Assembly (NCBI GenBank): GCA_023055425.1
Contig: JALGPY010000001.1
Location: 115,239,057 to 115,303,056, forward strand
Length of the DNA: 64,000 bases
Direction of reading: 5' to 3'
DNA from: Linanthus parryae
Lineage: Eukaryota > Streptophyta > Magnoliopsida > Ericales > Polemoniaceae
In this document: positions 48,601-60,744 of the stretch, piece by piece
Layout of the letters: each line of letters begins with the position of its first letter
Position numbering within the stretch: position 1 is the stretch's first letter
Made by a program: the position numbers and the translations under genes
Notes under the pieces: model-generated
Told to the model about the DNA's origin: nothing
Database searches by the model: none
Seen by the model: only the letters and a program-made list of their open reading frames with translations

Positions 48601-50193
48601 CTTTAGCCTTTACAGGTTAAAGTTACACACGATTGATTTGAGACATTGTGAAGTTAATTACTAGCATTTACTTAGCTCCAAAATAACATGTGACATCGAT
48701 TAAAATTTAATAGTTCCCCATAAGGACTCCACCAAAACCTAGAGTACATCCTACGAATCAAATCTTTTCACTTATGACTTCCTATAAATTTTAACCATGT
48801 CTCTCATGTGAGCTCTTTGTTTTAGTTCTTTAGCAAGCGAGGTCATACATTGTTGTCTAACCATACGCGGTTATAACATAAAACAAGCACAAGCATAAAT
48901 AAATATGCATTGGATATGGCCACTAAGGCGCACTCCTACTATTGAGAGTACTTCTTGAGCAAGCCTTGAATCTCGCTTCATGTAATATCGCCTTATCTCG
49001 AGAACGCCATTCTTGAAGCTCCTTAGTTCGTCTCTTTGCTCCATGCACCTTACGCCATGTGTTTTGGATTGGCCACCTCTCTTGAAGTTTCTATCTTCAA
49101 TATTCACTAACTATCTTATTTCTAATAATAAGTAAACTCTGGGGAGGGGATTGGATGGAAAGATAAGACAATAGAGTACGTAGAGAGGCACGACACGCAA
49201 ACCGTATTTTATTTGATTACAAATTCAAAATAAAAACCAAACATAAATACATCTATGCCACATCCATGCACCAAAAACATCCACTCAACCCAAAACAGTA
49301 TGTAAAACAACATATTAAACATACTGAAGTTTTCTGGAAATTTTCAGAATTAAATTCTAATTACTGGAAATTAATAAGCAATAATCTAATCACCTTAAAT
49401 GATAAAAATTCTCTAAGCCTCCTATGGTCTCACCACCTATGGTAGACAGTATGTAATAGTTCCCTAAGTCTCCAGAAAAAACTTGGGCTCAAAATAGTGT
49501 GTTTAAGGTCGTCAAACTGCGTCGGGAAGTGTGCTAAACACTAATTAATTAATCTCGTAATTACTAAAATTTTCCTTAACTCCAAAAATTATGGAAAAAT
49601 ACCAAAAACATAGGAAATTCAATTTGAACTACCTAGGAAAAAATCGGACAAAAACTGCCACGCATGGCGGAGACCCGTCTGCCACGCCAACACGCCACGT
49701 CAGCTCACATGCTGATGTCTACTGCCACGTCGGCTAACACGGGGCTTGCCCCGTTAATGCCACGTCAGCCCTAGCAACGTCAGTCAGGCCGCCGCCAGCC
49801 CTTGGGCGCGTGTGGCCCGTGGAGGTGGCATCGGTGGCGCGTGAAGCCCACGCGCCGCCTTCCCATGCTCCGTTTCCTATGATCCTTATATCAATGGAAT
49901 CGTCTTTTCTCCCTGACTATGATTATTTATTCAAAGTCCAATTTTAACAACTTTTGTAAAAATCGAATTACATATCAGATTAAAACATTCTAGAATAATA
50001 CAGTTCCAAATCTTTAAAGTGGCATAACTTTCTCATCGTTTGACCAAAAATTATAAAATTTATATTTCTGGAATCCTCGTGAAAAAAACCTATCCAACCA
50101 CATACGATTCGCATATAGATTCTAAAAATTGAAAAACTCGACTTTCTATACCAGATACGGGTTCAGACTACGAGGCACGAAAAACAAGCCTAT
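45641..50193 (-). pseudogene. Heavily decayed Ty1/copia interior
   Basis: Minus-strand integrase relics are recognisable. HALQQNAVADRWNRIL (about 47148-47103) matches the copia 'TPQQNGVAERRNRTLL' block, and TKSVATTPYEMWTKTQP (about 47010-46960) followed by GHLRPWGPEAY matches 'SVATTPYEMW...P...HLRVWGCPAY'. Order and strand agree with the PBS at 50194-50207. The remainder (RT on the left, gag on the right) is too degraded to place, and short frames there are not genes. A minus-strand pocket near 49000-49100 may be gag-derived, but I could not match it. Confidence 0.6.
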
Positions 50194-50207
50194 GGCTCTG
50201 ATACCAA
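50194..50207 (-). other. Primer-binding site of the decayed copia element
   Basis: Minus-strand TTGGTATCAGAGCC directly after an LTR end CCTTCA; complementary to initiator tRNA-Met. Confidence 0.85.
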
Positions 50208-50671
50208 TGAAGGAAGGACCTGATCTAAACATACATAGATTTACAATATGAATAATAGCGGAAGATTAATGTGATTACCTCTTCGCCTAAGCTCCTAGCG
50301 CAGCGAATTGCGATCTTGATGTTGCTTGCTTTCACGTGCTTCCTCCAACGTCTTGCTCACACCAATCTACTGCGAATCTCGATGACGAAAACTATGTTCC
50401 ACCCCACGTTCCACCTCCTTGGATGTAGTTGGAGAGAGACTAGGTTTCTCTACAACTTGAGTATGAATCTAGACGGAGTGTCTTTTCTGAATAGATTAGC
50501 CTAATAATATGTAGGAGGCTGCCTCCTTATATAGGCAAAACTTCTCCTACGATTGCAACAAAACCCCTAGGGTTTGAGCCTTTGCTACAAACCCCTCTAG
50601 GGTTGTGCTTAGTGCAACTAACCCCCATAAGGTTATGATATTTTCATTGAGCACCCCACCAAAAGCTAACA
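50208..50671 (-). mobile_element. 5' LTR of the decayed copia element (about 464 bp)
   Basis: Minus-strand TGTTAGCTTTTGG (50671) to CCTTCA (50208). A TATATAAGGAGG TATA box lies near 50530-50540. No matching 3' LTR was found on the left, so its 3' part is deleted or replaced. The left LTR terminus is inferred from TG and the flanking composition. Confidence 0.6.
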
Positions 50672-50944
50672 TATCACTAGCATAAATTTTTTATTTATTT
50701 ATTTATTTTTGAAGCCTTGTTTTCAAACAAGTGAGCAGCTTTTCTGACGTCTTGATGAAGAGCCAAGGATGGAGACTAGAATTGAGTTAAGATTTGTTCA
50801 CACCCATGTAGAGGGCCGTCTCTTGCGTTTTGGGAGCCTAAGGCCAAAATTCAATTTAAGGCCCTTAGAGGGTCTCTTCACATATTTTATATATTTTATT
50901 TTTATAAAAAATTGTTTCCTTACTTTTAAAGATGCAAATGTACT

Positions 50945-51099
50945 AATTAAATTAGATTAGAAAAATAACCCAACTTATTTTGATTCGGCCTAATTAAATT
51001 AGATTAGCAACATAACCCAACTTTAACTGGGCCCAAACAAATTAGTAGATTAGCAAAATAACCCAACTTAATTAGGCCCAAAACAAATTAGTAGATAAG
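50945..51099. repeat. Tandem repeat, about 47-bp unit, three copies
   Basis: Each unit has AAATTAGATTAG or AAATTAGTAGATTAG, followed by CAAAATAACCCAACTT and a GGCCC/GGCCT end. Copies begin near 50945, 50992 and 51040, with a partial fourth. Confidence 0.7.
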
Positions 51100-51992
51100 T
51101 TAGGAATTAAACTAGTTGAATTTGAGAACCCAACACCCACTTCCTAACCCTAATGACCAGATCCTTCCCAAATTTGCTTCACATTTGTTCTTGTTTTTCA
51201 CAGTCGCCTGAGAGAGAGAGGAAGAGAGGCAGAGGGATGGAGAGGGAGAGGAAAATCGATCTCTATGTCTCTCTCCATCTCCATGTCTCTATCTCTCTTC
51301 GTTTTCCGTAGGAATGTTCGAGGTCGACGGCGAGCAGGGATGGAGAGGGTTCCGGAAGTTTGGTTGGCTATTGCAGGTTGACGACAAGAAGGGATGTTCT
51401 CCTCGTCTTCTCCCACCTCTCCCTCTTCCCCGTCTTTCTCAATTGATGGTTTTCTTTGCTTTTGCAGGTTGATTCCGGTGGCTCTATTGGAGACAGTGTC
51501 TTTTCGCCCAGATCTGATAGGCGGCGAGGTCGGCAGCGCATCGGCGATGTTTTCTAGGTGGAGCACGGTGGTGGTGCTGGCAGTTCTTCTACTGGTAGAG
51601 AGCAGCGGCAGTAGATCTTCTTCTCTTCGCATATGGCGGCGAATTTGTGGCTATTCACTAGATGGTTGGTGGTTTTCGGTTCTGAGTTCGGATATGTTTC
51701 TCTTCTCCTCTGTCTCTCTCATGTACAGATCTATTCATGTACATATCCGTTTTTATTGTTTGATTTTGGATACAATTTAGGATCGACTTTTTGGTTTGAT
51801 TTTGATGATCTTGTGGTTTGTTGTTGTGGTTCGTTGATCTGTTCTTGGAAACAGATTGAGTGAGAGACAAAAAGCTAATCTAGCTTGTTACGGAGGATCA
51901 TCATCGGAATTAATTGAAAAGAACAGGGGCAAAATAGTCTTTTCACTTGATTTTAAATAAAGCACTTCTCCTATTTTGTCACCAAACGACTA

Positions 51993-52006
51993 GGACAGAG
52001 GGAGTA
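51993..52006. mobile_element. Stowaway-like terminal inverted repeat (one end only)
   Basis: GGACAGAGGGAGTA is the reverse complement of TACTCCCTCTGTCC, the Stowaway (Tc1/mariner MITE) terminus with its TA target. The opposite end was not found, so this is a truncated copy. Confidence 0.5.
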
Positions 52007-52064
52007 TGTAGCTAGCTAGGCATGAGAGTTGGGATGGCTAGCCGGCTGAGTAGAGTATTAGTTC

Positions 52065-52069
52065 TGGAA
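52065..52069 (-). repeat. Target-site duplication TGGAA (left) of the 52-62 kb copia element
   Basis: TGGAA flanks the LTR at 52070 and recurs at 62215-62219 beside the other LTR. Confidence 0.8.
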
Positions 52070-52455
52070 TGAAGGGAATCGATAACAATACATACCTTAC
52101 ACCGAAGAACAGAGGGTAGGATCGTCGCTTGGTTTTACAGCCTTACTACTTCCAAGTCGAATCTCTAGCAATCTACGTCAAGAAGAGAAACTGAAAGAGT
52201 TTTTATATGAATTTCACGCTCCAAGTCCTAGGGATTGATGGTTGCCCTAGGAGGAGAAGGAGAATATATGAGTTCTTGTGTTTTGATCTCTCTAATGGTA
52301 GATTAATTTCCCAGTACCGTTGATGTTAATACATCCCCTTATTATAGGGTTTCTGATAATTGTTCAGATGGGTAGTTACATTTTATGTGGATGACAAGTT
52401 TTGTGTTGGGTCGGGTTATTAGATAAAGTGGGTAAACTGACCCATTAAACTAATA
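52070..52455 (-). mobile_element. 3' LTR of the 52-62 kb copia element (386 bp)
   Basis: Homologous to 61810-62214 throughout (ACACCGAAGAACAGAGGG, GGATTGATGGTTGCCCTAGG blocks). On the minus strand it runs TATTAGTTTAATGGG ... CCCTTCA, i.e. TA...CA rather than TG...CA ends. The partner is about 19 bp longer, mostly a duplicated CTGTTC-type segment. Purine-rich GAGTGGGAGA (52456-52467) precedes it on the minus strand as a polypurine tract. Confidence 0.85.
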
Positions 52456-53374
52456 TCTCCCACTCAGCCACATAAATCAATATCAACAACAGAACATTCT
52501 TATAATCTTCAATCTCCTCGTGTAAGAAAATGGAGTGTGCGACATAACGAGAAAAACGGATAATGGTAGGAGCATTATATTAAGTCACCATCCAACTAAC
52601 ATAACGCTTCACAGAAAATAACTCGTCTATGCACTAGATTATTTGAGTATACCAGATAAAATATTAACTATCCTTTATCCCTCAAGAGTCTAAACTCTAA
52701 TACAAAATATTTATCCTTTTGTATTGAATGCATGTTCTCATGATTATGTCTTACATAATCGCCCGGGCTATGAGCAGCACCACTTTCATACAAATATTAA
52801 TAATCTTCCTTAGAACTTCATGTCCGTTCATTTATTCTCAACTGATTTCCTAGACATGTTCTGCTAGATCGCATTAATTGTGATCCTAAGATTACATACT
52901 AAAGTAGCAACATTGAGCTTCCATATCAGGGCATAAGTCCTTAGTCCATAAGGGCATAATAGAACTAACAATTAGTTCATAAGGGCTCAAACAATGATGG
53001 AGATGGGATTTATCCAATCATTCCCTTATTTGGTCGTCAATAGCACATACGAAAGAAATTTTATGTTACAACGAACTCCCACTAGGATTAGCGTTACGAA
53101 TCTTAGTTCAGATATTTCATAAATATCTAACTTGAGGAAAAAGTCCTCACATTCGGCTCTATTCAGACTTCATAAAGATCCACCTCTTTATTAACGGCTT
53201 TGCAAAAAAGTCTCATCTTAATCGATTTATTAAGGCGACATGATTTGTCTCATCCTACTTGCTTACAAGCATTAGGGACATAACCTGTGTGAGTAGGTTA
53301 TTTTTTTTTAGTCTGATAGCAATAAAATACAATGGGTCATTAATAATATCAATCACCATAAAATGAAAAAAATA
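52456..53374 (-). other. 3' untranslated region of the 52-62 kb copia element
   Basis: No reading frame with a domain between the RNase H stop and the 3' LTR; AT-rich. The polypurine tract is at its left edge. Confidence 0.6.
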
Positions 53375-54836
53375 TTATTTAATATATTCAAACAAGACAA
53401 TTACATCAGATCCTACGAAGTCCCAAACTCTTAAAATATCTCTAGCAATGGGTTTAGTGAGAGGATCAGCTACCATGCAAGTGGTGGAGATATGTTGTAA
53501 GACCACCTCTCCTTTTTGTACGACATCTCGAATGAAATGATAACAAGCATCGATATGCTTTGTTTTTCCATGATACTTAGGGTCTTTTACATATGCCAGA
53601 CCAGCAGTGCTGTCACAATACATTTTGACCGCCTCATTAGCATGAGATGTAATACCAAATCCTTGTAGAAATCTCCTTAGCTAAATTGTCTCTTCTACAG
53701 CCGTCGAACAAGCAACATATTTAGATTCCATTGTAGATAAAGCGACGCATGATTGCTTTTTACTCTTCCAAGTAATGACTCATCCACCAAGTAAGAATGT
53801 ATACCCTGAAGTGGATTTGCGTTCATCTCTATCACTGGCCCAATCAGCGTCACTATATCCTTTCAGCTTTAAATCACCACCTTGGTAACTAAGGGTTAGA
53901 TCGGATGTTCCACGAAGATATCTCAAAATTTGTTTAACAGCTTGTCAATGCATTGGTCCTGGATTACTCTGGTCGCGACTAACCATTCCAACGCAAAACA
54001 TATATCTGGTCGTGTGCACATCATGGCATACATAAAACTCCCAATGGCACTAGCATAAGGAACTCGAGACATGTACTTATTTTCTTCCTCAATTTTAGGA
54101 CAATGATCGAGACTTAGACCATGGTTCTTCTCAAGTAGAGTGTCTATGGTTTTTGAATTATGCATACGAAACTTTTCTAAAACTCTTTTAATATAGTTTT
54201 CTTGCGACAAACCAAGAAGCCTCCTGGAACGGTCTCGTATGATCTTAACTCCCAAGACATAACTTGCCTCTCCCATGTCCTTCATTTCAAAAATGAAGGA
54301 TAGCCATATCTTTGTGGAGACTATCATTTCCAATTCATTTCCTGGCAACAAGATATTGTCCACAACTACGCTTGACATATACACAATGATCTTCCTCCAT
54401 CATTTCAAAATTTATTGAAGTGATGGCCTGGTGGAATTTGAAGTACCATTGTCTAGACGATTGTTTAAGACCATATGTTGAGCGTTTAAGGCGACACACC
54501 TTATTCTCCTTTCCTTTTACTTCAAAGCCAATGGGTTGGTCCATGTAAATTTCCTCGTCTAGTTCGCCATTTAAAAAAGCTGTCTTCACGTCCATTTGGA
54601 AAAGTTCTAAATCTAAATGTGCGACGATAGATAGAATAAGGCGCACTGAAGCAAACCTCACTACCGGAGAAAATGTCTCATCATAATCTATTCCTTCTGT
54701 TTGGGTGTATCCTTTTGCCACAAGACGGGCTTTATACTTATCGATTGATCCATCAACTTTGCTTAATTTTGTAGACCCATTTATTTCCAATAGTCTTGCG
54801 ACCAACAGGAATATCAACCAAGTCCCAACTTGATTA
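53375..54836 (-). pseudogene. Copia reverse transcriptase and RNase H
   Basis: Minus-strand [52 protein letters not shown] and [13 protein letters not shown] are the copia RT. Then come EMKDMGEASYVLGVKI, LSQENYIKRVLEKFRM and the MYAMMCTRPDICFAL block, and RNase H with MYCDSTAGLAYVKDP, TKHIDACYHFIRD and VADPLTKPI. The YVDD active site is spoiled (VVVDNILL), frames shift near 54817 and 54380, and RNase H is in a third frame. The gene is cut at 54836/57399 by a solo LTR and continues as integrase on the other side. Confidence 0.9.
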
Positions 54837-54841
54837 GTTTC
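54837..54841. repeat. Target-site duplication GTTTC (left) of the solo LTR
   Basis: GTTTC before TGTAATACC and again at 57394-57398 after GTTGTTGCA. Confidence 0.85.
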
Positions 54842-56436
54842 TGTAATACCTCGTAATTTGGGCAGGGGTAAATTTGTAATTTTGGAGGCGAAATACGAAT
54901 TTTAAGATTATTTGGAAAAAAAATTGTAAACTTGTGCGAATTTTTAGAGTAAAGTTTACGTGTATAACTTAGTTTATCGCGTGTGCGACCACCGCGGAGG
55001 TTGGTGTGTGAGCCACACCCAATTTCCCTAATAGTTGATGCTCCAACTACACCCAATTTTTCCAAAATTTATTATTTTATTTGAAAACTTCCTTTACCAG
55101 TTTGAGTCATCATCTCCTTCTTCTTGCCTTTGTCTTCACGGCAAAGAAGACATCACCGACCCAAACTTTTCCTCCCTCCATCACCGCCCTCACCCTCCTA
55201 TAAACTCACCCCCACCCTTTGGAGGTCTCCCCAACAGCAAACTCCAGCACCCACCATCAAAAACACCAACTCCACCACCGAGCTTCTCCACCACCACCGT
55301 ACTCCACCATCATCGCCAACATTAGCCTCTCTTCTCCACTTCCTTCATCTCTCTCTCTCTCTTTCCCTCTGTCTCAGCTCACAGTGAGCCACCTAATAAG
55401 CTACGGAAGAAGTGGTAGCAGCCGAGAGGACCACCACCACCACCGTCGTGTTTCTGGCGAGAAACCACCGCGAGAGAAGGAAGACCCACCTCTGTTTCCT
55501 CTCTCTTCTCTGTTCCTCTCCCATTCTCCTCTCTGTCCCGGTCAGAAATAAGAAAGAAGAGGGAATCAGAAGCAGCAACGCCACCGCTGCAGCAGAGACC
55601 CACCTTCCCCGTCGTGGGCCACCATTATTGCCGGTGAAGGATTTTGTCCACGCCACTGCGGCTCGCCCACCGTCAGAAATCGTTACGAATCGTCTTCTGG
55701 GATTGCAAGAAGGCTCAAGGAGCTTGAACCCGGCACCAAGGAACATCGGAGAGATATTTTCGGCCACACCCACCGCGAGCTCCGACGGGACTTCGACCCG
55801 GCTCAAATCTTCATCTTTTCTTGTGTTTCTTCGATCAGGTGCACTCTAAATCTTCCCTTGGACTGATTTCTGAACTCAAAATCCTATCTTTATGCTTTGA
55901 TTCATGTTTTTTTGATGGATTCATCTTGTTCTTGATAGGGGGTAAAAATTGTATTTTCTGGAAAAGTTAGGGGTGGTAGATGCAGCTTAAGAAATAGTTT
56001 AATAGTGGTTGAGGGCATTTGACCTCTTTTAGCATAAGTTGAGGGTTTTTCTTGTTAATTAGCAATCTAAAACTATAAAATAAACATAAAAATATGATTT
56101 TAGGATTTAAATTGCTTCCTACAATTTATAACAACCCTTTTAATTGATTTAACGTACAATCTAACATTTTATAAATATGGGTAATAATATTGTTGGCTAA
56201 ATAGGATTTGCCTTCTTGAAAAATTTACAAGTTAATGATATTTTGTTGTTATTTATTTCTTTTTGAATAGGTGGTTATTCAGCTAGTACTCTAGAACTTA
56301 ATTTTTCCCTCACTTGATAATAAGTGTTTATTTGTACTAGTTATTGGCATTATTCTCAATTTAAATTATTATAAGTGGCCATTTCTTTTACTAAGTTATT
56401 TAAGGAGATTCTTGATTGTTTAAAAGAAATGTGTAC

Positions 56437-56441
<5 letters not shown>

Positions 56442-56481
<40 letters not shown>
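56442..56481. repeat. (TA)20 microsatellite
   Basis: Uninterrupted TA dinucleotides within the solo LTR. Confidence 0.95.
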
Positions 56482-56483
<2 letters not shown>

Positions 56484-56592
56484 GTGTTTTATGGCCTACA
56501 TGCTCTACTTGAAATTTAAATGCGTTTGAGACGCTTGTTTTGAACGTGTCACGCGGAAAGATTAATAAATAATAGTGTAAAGAATTGTGGAA

Positions 56593-56822
56593 CATTATTA
56601 TTGCCGGGACTGACCCGGCCTGTGATTACTATTGTCGGCACAGCACTGGCCTGTGATTATTATTGTCGGGACTGACCTGGCCTATGATTATTTTGTTGGT
56701 ACTGCACCGGCCTGTGATTATTATTGTCGGGACTGACCCGGCCTGTGATTACTATTGTCGGTACTGAACCGGCCTGTGATTATTATTGTCGGTACTGCAC
56801 CGACATGTGATCATTACTGTCG
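56593..56822. repeat. 31-bp tandem array in the solo LTR, about 7 copies
   Basis: Units of the form TGTGATTAYTATTGTCGG followed by NACTGNNCCGGCC repeat every 31 bp; a more diverged copy follows to about 56852. The spacing is strikingly regular for an LTR. Confidence 0.85.
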
Positions 56823-57393
56823 TGTTGGCTAAAGTCACTCGACCTGTGTTAAAATAGGAATTGCTTGATCTAAGAGGTATAGACGGAAATCAAATTGCAT
56901 AAAATCACTGGGAATTTCAGACCCAGATATTAATTTCGGAAGGAAATACTAGTTACTGGAAGTTTCCGAAAATGAGGAAAGAACTTGAGAATGTCACTCC
57001 CCAAGTTTTTACTTGTGTCAAGTTATTTCAAATTTGAGATTTGTCTCGTATGTATTTTACATGATTGTTATTACTTGTTCAGTATTTCAGTAATAATTTG
57101 AAAACTGCGGAGCCTGTTTCCTTCCCACCGCAGGTTTAGAAGCTGAAGGCTTAGGGGCAGCAGGGTACGGGACTCACCTATAAGGACATCATCACGAATA
57201 GAATCTAGTTTGGCTAGTTAAGAATAATGTAGTAGTTTTGAAACACTTGTGTAATATCTAGAAACTTTTTGTGATGTTTAATTTTGTGAAATAAATAAAT
57301 AAGTTGGGATGTTATGCTTTTGATCTCCGCCGTTACGTTTAGCATCGCCCTCCTGGTCTTGTCCGAGCCGGATAAGATTAGGGGGTTGTTGCA

Positions 57394-57398
57394 GTTTC
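57394..57398. repeat. Target-site duplication GTTTC (right) of the solo LTR
   Basis: Matches 54837-54841. Confidence 0.85.
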
Positions 57399-59079
57399 CA
57401 TTGATCTCATCTCATCTTCCATAGCACCAAGCCATTCCGATGAAGCAGGTGAAGATAATGCCTCTTGATAGGAAGAAGGCTCATCAATTCCTAATGAAGT
57501 GCACATAAAAGCCTTTCCTTCAACGTCAAAATGACGTTTAGGAATCACCCTACGTTTACTCCGTCGAGGTTCAACATCTTCGATCTCATTAGTATGAGGT
57601 GAATGTTGTAAACTCCCACTAGGAATAACATTTTCATCACCATTGGCGACCTCGGAAAGAGATGGTGATCCCCCCTATCGCCTAAAGATGAAGAAATTGG
57701 TTCAGACTCTTGAAACTCATAAACTTCAAGATCTTTATTAACTTCACCAATGGTTGGAAAAATATTTTCCTAGAAAGAAACATCACGAGACTCTATTTCG
57801 GTCATTCCTCCATTTGGGTGTTCACCATACATCACATAAACTTTAGAGCGATCAGGATATTTTATGAAAACTTGTTTGTTCGCTCTAGACCCTAATTTCC
57901 CATGTTTGTGGGACGTGTTGTGAACATAACCCGCACAACCCCAAGGTCTCAAGTGGTTCAAATCAGGTTTGGAACCATTCCACATCTCATATGGAGTTGA
58001 AGCAACCGACTTCGAAGGAACTCGTTTGAGTATGTAGGTGGCAGTTAAAAGGGCATTCCCCCAAAACGATATTGGAAGGTTAGCTTGTGCCATCATTGAT
58101 CAAACCATTTCTAATAACGTACGATTACGTCGTTCCGCAACACCATTTTGTTGTGGAGTATTAGGAATAGTCAATTGTCTACATATCCCCTTTTACTTAC
58201 AAAATTCCTCAAATTTATTAGACAAATACTCACGCCCACGATCGGTTCGAAGAATCTTAACTTTACTCTCTCTTTGATTCTCAAATTCGGTGACGAAACA
58301 TTTGAAGCAATCTAATGCCTCATGTCAATGAGTAAGAAAATAGACATAACCAAAACGAGAGTAATCGTCTATGGAAGTAAGGAAATAAGAGGCTCCATGT
58401 CGTGCTTTCACATTCATAGGTCCACGAATATCGCTATGAATTAACTTCATGGAAAACTTGCTCTAGGTGCCTTTCCAAAAGGTTTCCTACAAGATTTCCC
58501 TACCAAACAAGGTTCACATGTCGGAATATTAATATTAGAAAGTGGTCCTAAGAGACCTTTTCTTGCCAATCTAATCATTCGGTTCTTTCAGATATGGCCA
58601 AGTCTAGTATGCCAATTCATAGAAGCTGAAGTATCATCATTTACAATCAAATAAACAAAAGAAGAGTTATCCAAATCTAACTTAAAAAATTCATTAGATA
58701 AATAACCATGGCCATACAACACTTTATTTAGATAAATATCTAGTTTTGGCCCGTCGAAATGGAAATTAAAACCTAGCCGTAACAAAGAAGTGACTGATAA
58801 TAGATTACATTGAACACGAGGTGCATAAAGTACGTCATGAAGAAGTAAGGTGCGTCCTAATCGCAATTTAAGCTGGTAGGTTCCAAGTCCTAGTACATCT
58901 TCACGAGTCACGTTACCCAAAGTAACAAATTGACTGCCCGCTGGTATTTTTCTGTAATTCACGAACCCAGTTCTGTCCCGAGCTACGTGCTTTGTTGTTC
59001 TTGTATCAACAATCCATTCAACAAATGAATGAGAAAAAAATACATGTGAACAAACAAAAGCACAAACAGAACTTTGAAA
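57399..59079 (-). pseudogene. Copia protease and integrase
   Basis: Reading down the minus strand: a protease start WIVDTRTTKHVARD (about 59020-58980) in which the usual D-T/S-G-A site is D-T-R-T; LLHDVLYAPRVQCNLLSVTSL; the GAG-pre-integrase end NWHTRLGHI; the integrase core; LPISFWGNALLTATYILKRVPSKSV, STPYEMWNGSKPDLNHLRPWGC and SRANKQVFIKYPDRSKVYVMY; then the linker with EPSSYQEALSSPASSEWLGAMEDEM before the solo LTR. Several stops and frameshifts (near 58587, 58097 and 57770) make it non-functional. Confidence 0.85.
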
Positions 59080-59940
59080 AATAGGTACCTTCTTCGGCTC
59101 AGTACACTCACGAACAAAGTGACCTAATTACTCACAGTTATAGCACTTCATTTTGTCCTTGTCTTTGTTTCCGCCATGCTTACCCCTTCGGCGTTTCCAA
59201 GTTTTATCCCCTTCTGGCTTAAGCTTTCCGACATCCTTTGATTTTTTCTTTCCTTTACCTTTACCATTAGAACTTTTTGAAGGTCGTCCATGGGCGACGA
59301 GTAGAGTACCACGATTCACCTCCAAGCGTTCCGCTTCTAACTGTAGATGACGAGAAATATCGGCAAAAGTTTTGATATTCTCGTTATGTGTCAACAAAAG
59401 TTTAACTTGTCCCCATGTTGGTTCGGGTAAGGAACGAATAACCGCACTGACTTGTTGTTCATCACTTATATTATTCCCGGCAGCCTTAAGATCTCGGATG
59501 AGAGAAGCCAACGTTCTCAAATGCTCCGCCATAGAGTGTTTTGGATCCATGACATATTGCTCAAATTTCAAAGTTAATGCATGAACTCGAGTTGTGGACG
59601 TACCTCCAAAAGAAACTTTCAATTGCTCCCACATCTCACGAGCGGTGGCGCAATTCTCGAATGCTCCAATAAGATCATCACACATGCTGCTCAACATACT
59701 GAAACGTGCGGAACGATCTTTGTTTTGCCAAACCTCATAGGCTTCCATATCACGACTGTATTAATTGATTTCTCCTTCCGCGGGAGGATCGCCGGCGGAT
59801 GGGTCCAAGGAATGGGTCAACGTTTCCAACACCTCTTGTTCATTGAGCAAATATTGGATTTTCCTATGCCACATATCATAGTTTGTTCCATCCAATTTAT
59901 CACACTTGTTCAAATCCGCAAGGACGTGCTTGGTAGCCAT
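59080..59940 (-). pseudogene. Copia gag (UBN2 type)
   Basis: ATG 59940 opens a copia gag with YDMWHRKIQYLLNEQEVLET, a stop near 59762, then EAYEVWQNKDRSARFSMLSS, REMWEQLKVSFGGTS, MAEHLRTLASLIRDLKAAGN, a Lys-rich stretch and a CCHC zinc knuckle (KCYNCE...GHFVREC). A second stop falls inside the knuckle, between CE and LGH. UBN2 gag packages element RNA into virus-like particles. Otherwise the frame is long and open, so loss is moderately recent. Confidence 0.85.
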
Positions 59941-60744
59941 GAGTACTACAATAAATCACCACAAAATTGACTTTAGAACATATTACAGTTCTATTCTTTA
60001 AAATAAAACAAACAATAATATCAAGTATATATAGTAAGATCGAAAATTTCGCTAAGCTAGTAATCATCTCTTACTAAATATACAAAGTATCGTGGCTTGT
60101 TTATTTTTTAATAGAACAAACACATGTAATTACTAAAAACATAAATAAAATCCAAACAAAAAAATACTGTTTAAAGTAAACACTCCTAAGCTCTAACTAA
60201 TAGTAACAATAAGATAAAAAATGGCATCGTTCAAAAGTCTATTGTCACATTCCAAATCATTCATAGCAACAAATCCATGAAAACATATCAGTGAATGGTC
60301 GGCAAAAGAAGGTATGTCTCTGAGTTGATAATCAATCATCCCTTTACCCATCATTTTTGCGAACTACCATAACCATTACACTTATATGTATGAGTGTTCC
60401 ATTTCACAAAGACAAGTGATTGCCAACTTTTCATATGACCATTACTATGGCGTTGTAACCGTACAAACAACAGATTGTCATCAGCCCATGTCTTGAATTG
60501 GACGAATATGAACGAATATTATTGCTTACTTAACAATAACAAACAGATAATCTGGGAATACACAAAACAAAAAATTTGCAGAGAAACTTATTCTGAAATT
60601 AGAGATTGGTCCGTTTATCACCATCCCAACAAACGGATGCAATCATAAACAACAATCACATATCACCACTGTAGAAGTATATCAACATGCTTCCATTTGT
60701 TCCAATAAAAGTAGTGAATTCACTTGATTGCTTCAAGTTCAATC
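59941..60744 (-). other. 5' leader of the 52-62 kb copia element (left part)
   Basis: Non-coding sequence between gag and the hAT-like insertion; includes 60737-60744 GTTCAATC, the left target duplication of that insertion. Confidence 0.6.

Larger units (their letters stand above)
50672..52064. other. Spacer with small repeats; no gene supported
   Basis: GGGCCGTCTCTTGCG and GGAGCCTAAGGCC (50805-50860) resemble ends of degenerate hAT-type non-autonomous repeats. The 51190-51870 stretch is purine- and CT-rich with open frames on both strands, but I see no domain, signal or partner exon. Confidence 0.35.
54842..57393 (+). mobile_element. Solo LTR of a Tekay/Del-type Ty3/gypsy element (2552 bp)
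   Basis: Ends TGTAATACCTCGTAATTTGG and GATTAGGGGGTTGTTGCA resemble Tekay/Del chromovirus LTR ends (TGTAACACCC ... GGGGGTGTTACA). A perfect 5-bp TSD (GTTTC) flanks it and the copia pol frame is continuous on either side, so this is a full LTR left by LTR-LTR recombination. A CT-rich leader (55340-55540) and open but domain-less frames (55124-55849) fit the transcribed part of such LTRs. It contains (TA)n and a 31-bp tandem array. Confidence 0.85.

Noticed and set aside
51198..51863. Frames on both strands rich in Ser/Arg and hydrophobic residues
   Set aside because: Purine-tract composition explains them; no partner exons or recognisable family.
55124..55849. Open frames of 76-145 codons on both strands in the solo LTR
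   Set aside because: CT-rich, low-complexity LTR leader; frames on opposite strands overlap and carry no domain.
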